Assembly (NCBI GenBank): GCA_049324315.1
Contig: JBMOKU010000025.1
Coordinates: forward strand, 41,890 to 105,889
Source of the DNA: JBMOKU01 sp049324315
GTDB lineage: Bacteria > Bacillota > Clostridia > Peptostreptococcales > Thermotaleaceae
Reading direction: 5' to 3'
DNA length: 64,000 bases
A program made the translations under genes and the position numbers. Below are positions 60,794 through 64,000 of this stretch, piece by piece (within the stretch, counting starts at the first letter, position 1; the number at the start of each line of letters is the position of its first letter). Under the pieces are notes generated by a model that did not search any database, was not told the DNA's origin, and saw nothing but the letters and a program-made list of their open reading frames with translations.

Positions 60794-61312
60794 GTGAAAA
60801 CAAAAAGAGTGATTGTTATACCATATGACCCGAAATGGAAAAATGAGTTTCAAAAAATAAGATCATATTTAGAAAAAGCTCTCGGGAACAGTATTCTTGC
60901 AATTGAGCATGTAGGAAGTACTTCGGTAGAAGGGTTATCCGCTAAACCAATTATTGATATAGATGTTATTATTGAAAGCTATGATAAGTTTGAAGATGTT
61001 AAATCTCATCTGAAGGATTTAGGCTATTATCATGAAGGCGATTTAGACATAAAAGACAGAGAAGCTTTTGCATATAATGAAAAGCACGAGTTTATGACGC
61101 ATCATTTATACGTTTGCCCTCGAAATTCCGAGGAGTTAAAAAGACACATTGTTTTTCGAGATTATTTGAGAGCACATAAAGAAGATAGAGAAAAATATAG
61201 TGCAATTAAATTACAGGCAGCAATAAAGTATCCAACAGATATAGATCGTTATATAGAAGCTAAAAGTCCTTGTGATGCTGAAATTTATAAGAAATGTGGA
61301 TTAAAGGGATGA
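60794..61312 (+). CDS. GrpB family nucleotidyltransferase-like protein
   Basis: 172 residues. VIPYDPKWKNEFQKIR, IEHVGSTSVEGLSAKPIIDI and YVCPRNSEELKRH match the GrpB/UPF0157 family, which has a nucleotidyltransferase fold. A role for this family in dephospho-CoA metabolism is known in some fused forms; not assigned here. GTG start with AGGAGG ahead. Confidence 0.85.
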   Translation: MKTKRVIVIPYDPKWKNEFQKIRSYLEKALGNSILAIEHVGSTSVEGLSAKPIIDIDVIIESYDKFEDVKSHLKDLGYYHEGDLDIKDREAFAYNEKHEFMTHHLYVCPRNSEELKRHIVFRDYLRAHKEDREKYSAIKLQAAIKYPTDIDRYIEAKSPCDAEIYKKCGLKG

Positions 61313-61403
61313 TCTTTACTCAATTTACATGTAATATTTCTCCCTTACGTCATATTTGTAATTAGATACAAACGTATTTTAATAATACTGCTGGGGGTAA
61401 TGT

Positions 61404-61952
61404 ATGATTATTGAAAGCAAAAGAATAGAAGGTAAAAGTCTAACATGGATACTTCGTTGTCCAACAAAAGATGATGCAATCGAATTATCTGAATTAAGAG
61501 TTAAAATTGATGGAGAGACAGAAAATCTTGACAGGGAATCTGGTGAAGGGTTATTAACACCAGAAGATTTTGAAAAGCTTATTTATGAAGATTCAATAGC
61601 GGAAAAAACTATATTTTTAGTTGCAGAAGTAGAAGGTAAAATTGCTGGATTTGCCCGTTGCGAAGGAAGTAAACTAAGTAGATTTAGACATAAAGCAGAG
61701 TTTGGAATATGTATATCAAAGAAATACTGGGGTTATGGAATTGGTAAAGTACTATTAGAAAATACTTTGACATGGGCAGATGCTGTGGCCATTGAAAAAA
61801 TTTCATTAACTGTGGTACAGACAAATATAAAAGCCATTCAATTATATAAAAGATATGGATTTATAGAAGAAGGATTATTAATAAAGGATCGTATTCATAA
61901 AGATGGAAACTATTATAATACAGTTATAATGGGAAGATTATTAGATAAATAG
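61404..61952 (+). CDS. GNAT acetyltransferase
   Basis: 182 residues. GICISKKYWGYGIGKVLLE and LYKRYGFIEEG match the RimJ/RimL-like GNAT group. Substrate unknown. GGGGGT lies 5-6 bases before the ATG. A TTACGT motif is about 55 bases upstream. Confidence 0.85.
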   Translation: MIIESKRIEGKSLTWILRCPTKDDAIELSELRVKIDGETENLDRESGEGLLTPEDFEKLIYEDSIAEKTIFLVAEVEGKIAGFARCEGSKLSRFRHKAEFGICISKKYWGYGIGKVLLENTLTWADAVAIEKISLTVVQTNIKAIQLYKRYGFIEEGLLIKDRIHKDGNYYNTVIMGRLLDK

Positions 61953-62088
61953 ATATTGATAACTAATGCAGCGAAGCTTGTATGTATTTCTTTGCTATAG
62001 GCTTAAGAACTACATTTGATTTAACCGTCCCCCAAAAAAGATAGCATGTACGTATTATTAAATATAAGACAAATAGGGGGAATAGCGA

Positions 62089-63231
62089 ATGAAAAAGAAA
62101 ATAGTTACTATGGCATTAGCGATTTGTCTAACGGGTGCACTTGGCACTGCATATGCAAACACTGACGTTACTTCAAGTGCAAGTCAGGTAACAAATGAAG
62201 AAACATCTCCAACTGTTATAGCAGAAGATGAAATGGCAGTCGAAGCGCAAGAAGAAATTATAGTAATAGTAAAGGACAACGAAATTCAGGAGTCAGCAGG
62301 TGTATTGCCTAACTCATTCTTCTACAGTCTAGAACGTGGAATAGAGCAGCTTCAAGCTGAAATTACACGAAGTGAGGAAAAGCTGGCAGCACTTAAAGCA
62401 CAATTTGCGACTGAGAGAGCTGCAGAAGCAGTTATTATGACAAATGAAGGTGAAGAAGAACTTGCAAGTGAAGCAGCAGATGAATATATAGAGATGCTGG
62501 CTTCGGCTGCAGAACATATAGACAACGCAATCGAAGCTAAGAATGAAGCGGTACAAATGCTGGAAACTCTTAATGAATCATACAAGAGAAGCGAGGAGAT
62601 ATTAAAAACTATGCTAGAGAAGGCTCCAGAAGATACTAGGGAGGCTATTCAAAGTGCATTAAATGAGCAGGATAAAGTAATTGCAGCCGTTAATGGTTTT
62701 TATGCAGCAAAGGAAGCTTTCTTTGGCGCAAAGGAACAATTCGAAGCGGCAAAGAGAGAGCTTAAAGCTGTAAAGCATAGTGGTGACGCAGAGGCAATTA
62801 GAATCGCTGAGGAAAAGGTAAAGACAGCTGAGACATTAAAGGATGAACTTGAGGCATTAAAGGATGAGGCTGATTCAGCAAAGGAAGAAGTAAAGCGCTC
62901 TGTTAAGCGAGCTGAAAAAAGAATTGAATTAGGCATAGAACAGATCGAAAAGGCAAATGAGAAGATGGAAAAGGTAGAAGAAAAGGCTTTTGAGAATTCA
63001 AAAAAGATAGATGAAAAGGCAATCAAAGTAGAAGAGAAAGAAAGAGAAAAGGTTAAGAAGGAAGAAGAGAAATTAAGAGAAAAAATAAAGAAGGCTGAGG
63101 AGAAAGCTAGTAAAGAAGCAAAAAAGGCTGAAGAAAAAGTAAAAAAAGCTGAAGAGAAAGCCAGAGAAAAGGCTAAAAAAGCAGAAGAAAAAGAAGAAAT
63201 AAAAAAGGTTGAAGAACGAGATAAAGACTAA
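62089..63231 (+). CDS. Secreted DUF5667-type coiled-coil protein
   Basis: 380 residues. Signal peptide (~1-23, ending AYANTD). A DUF5667-type segment GVLPNSFFYSLERGIEQLQ lies near residue 75. The rest is a long helical coiled coil, and residues ~285-380 are a Lys/Glu repeat with KKAEEK-type units. It is likely surface-attached or peptidoglycan-associated; the role is unknown. GGGGGAATAG precedes the ATG. Confidence 0.75.
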   Translation: MKKKIVTMALAICLTGALGTAYANTDVTSSASQVTNEETSPTVIAEDEMAVEAQEEIIVIVKDNEIQESAGVLPNSFFYSLERGIEQLQAEITRSEEKLAALKAQFATERAAEAVIMTNEGEEELASEAADEYIEMLASAAEHIDNAIEAKNEAVQMLETLNESYKRSEEILKTMLEKAPEDTREAIQSALNEQDKVIAAVNGFYAAKEAFFGAKEQFEAAKRELKAVKHSGDAEAIRIAEEKVKTAETLKDELEALKDEADSAKEEVKRSVKRAEKRIELGIEQIEKANEKMEKVEEKAFENSKKIDEKAIKVEEKEREKVKKEEEKLREKIKKAEEKASKEAKKAEEKVKKAEEKAREKAKKAEEKEEIKKVEERDKD

Positions 63232-63337
63232 TTAAAATCGAATGGATTAAAAAAGCTCTTATATTTAAGTGAAAAAAGTCAAAAGTAACCATTCCGTCCC
63301 TCCAACCATATAGTGGATAATAAGGGGGGAAGCATCA

Positions 63338-63590
63338 ATGGAATATGCAGTCATCATGTCGGGTGGAGTAGGCTCAAGATTTTGGCCGAAAAGCCGGAAG
63401 AACATGCCCAAACAGTTTTTAAGAACCGTAGGTGCAAAAACAATGATACAAACCACGGTAGACAGAATTAGCAATGTCATACCTATGGATAGAATATATA
63501 TTGTTACCAATGAACAATATATCAATACACTGGAAACACAAATTCCGGTAATATTTTCTGAAAACATCCTTATAGAACCTACGAATAGAG
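63338..63590 (+). pseudogene. Mannose-1-phosphate guanylyltransferase, N-terminal fragment
   Basis: The first ~84 residues (AVIMSGGVGSRFWPKSRKNM, with PKQFL and ENILIEPTNRDT) match the ManC/GMP nucleotidyltransferase family. After NRDT the sequence goes straight into a terminator hairpin, where the expected APCI part should be. The rest (~270 residues) is missing. It retains a good start with GGGGGGAAG ahead. It is a broken gene. Confidence 0.85.
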
Positions 63591-63622
63591 ACACCCCCAC
63601 ATTCAGTTCGGGGGTGTTTTTA
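63591..63622 (+). terminator. Terminator at the manC break point
   Basis: ACACCCCC pairs with GGGGGTGT around an 11-base loop, then TTTT. It lies exactly where manC homology ends. Confidence 0.8.
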
Positions 63623-63663
63623 CTACTATGTGGTAGCCATCTGGATATAAGGTATAGGAGGGA

Positions 63664-63767
63664 ACCCCTTGAACAATAAGGGGGTATTTTCATTTTTGAA
63701 GTAATAGGCAGAACGGTAGTCTTGTTGTATGAATCAGATATAAGATAATACCAAAATATGGTATAAT
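63664..63767 (+). repeat. Duplicated terminator/promoter module, copy B
   Basis: CCCCTTG/TAAGGGG at 63665-63683 followed by TATTTTCATTTTTGAAG, then ATACCAAAATATGGTAT (63748-63764) sharing TATAAT at 63762-63767. Order and wording as in copy A at 57590. A ribosome site (AAGGAGATAGAG) and TTG at 63838 follow, as in copy A, but the frame stops after 8 codons inside the MITE-like copy. Confidence 0.65.
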
Positions 63768-63837
63768 AGATATTGGAATGATCACACTTGTCTAATTAAG
63801 CAAATAAATTGGAGAAATTGCCAAGGAGATAGAGTTA

Positions 63838-63864
63838 TTGATATATGTCGTATTAGTAGATTGA
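63838..63864 (+). pseudogene. Gene start cut by the MITE-like copy
   Basis: A TTG with AAGGAGATAGAG ahead, in the place of the TTG start of 57758. It runs TTG-ATA-TAT-GTC-GTA-TTA-GTA-GAT-TGA; the last part is the MITE end. The rest of the gene was lost or lies beyond the element. Confidence 0.4.
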
Positions 63865-64000
63865 TGCGACATCAAAAACCCGGGGCGGCATGGAAACCGC
63901 CCCCTACGTTGATTGATGGGTATGGCCACGTAGGGGCAGGTTTCCACGCCTGCCCGCCCGTTATATTTTATAATCAACACCCATGTTATGACGCATCTTT
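63856..64000. mobile_element. MITE-like inverted-repeat element, copy 3 (reaches the window end)
   Basis: Same 145 bases as copy 2 with one visible change (GACATC against GACATT). The element may end at or just past base 64000. Confidence 0.8.

Noticed and set aside
50983..61353. Integron attC sites between the accessory genes
   Set aside because: The recurring motif lacks the GTTRRRY/RYYYAAC ends expected for attC, and no integron integrase is seen. Kept only as an unexplained repeat.
62329..63026. Minus-strand frames of 75-108 codons across the coiled-coil gene
   Set aside because: Shadows of the Lys/Glu/Ala-rich repeats of the DUF5667-type gene; no ribosome sites.

Overview
The window is AT-rich, with Shine-Dalgarno sites before nearly every gene, and frequent GTG/TTG starts. 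It looks like the chromosome of a motile, anaerobic member of the Clostridia. The support is a FliS-type flagellin locus, a hydroxylamine reductase behind a CRP/FNR-like palindrome, 2-hydroxyacyl-CoA dehydratase-type Fe-S enzymes, an agr-type peptide signal with clostridial features, a UGA-containing selenoprotein gene, and many c-di-GMP proteins. I do not name a genus. No rRNA, tRNA or CRISPR array was seen.

Layout. 0-2.6 kb: flagellin 3' end, fliS, and a membrane-anchored hydrolase. 2.7-6.7 kb: a preQ1-I riboswitch with terminator, followed by an unusual Fe-S pair (2-hydroxyacyl-CoA dehydratase-like component plus its ATP-dependent activator) and then queD, queE and queC; an IS200/IS605 remnant abuts queC. 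7-17 kb: mgtE, two tandem PAS-GAF-GGDEF paralogues, a DppA-type D-aminopeptidase, a YHS-like protein, an agr operon (kinase-less sensor-like membrane protein, AgrB, AgrD), and a GGDEF/HD-GYP protein. 17-30 kb: AgcS, a CNNM/CorC protein, an Lrp/EamA pair, a structured leader before a P5C dehydrogenase, a large surface protein, and hcp. 30-37 kb: a ferredoxin fragment, EcsC, DUF368 and DUF502 proteins, a phosphoesterase, a bacterial PLA2-like protein and an ion permease. 37-41 kb: cyanophycinase plus cyanophycin synthetase. 41-45 kb: a PhnCDE-like ABC transporter, probably for a selenium oxyanion, divergent from a UxxC glutaredoxin-like selenoprotein. 47-50.6 kb: an ATP-grasp ligase with a cupin, an MCP, and a Zn-ribbon protein.

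51-64 kb is a separate accessory zone. It holds about fifteen short, same-strand, mostly single-gene units: GNAT acetyltransferases, SAM methyltransferases, nucleotidyltransferases including ANT(6)-like and GrpB, a pyrophosphatase-like protein and an HD protein. They are separated by small repeats, three copies of a ~130-145 bp inverted-repeat (MITE-like) element, a duplicated terminator/promoter module and broken genes (manC start, short fragments).

Non-coding repeats are a theme throughout. I distinguish a GGGGAC hairpin family (4 copies, REP-like), a GTAGGG hairpin family (at least 6), the MITE-like family (3), and a TTACGT motif that recurs upstream of genes in the accessory zone. The most interesting systems are the Fe-S pair inside a riboswitch-controlled queuosine operon, where no QueF is present, and the selenoprotein/transporter pair.
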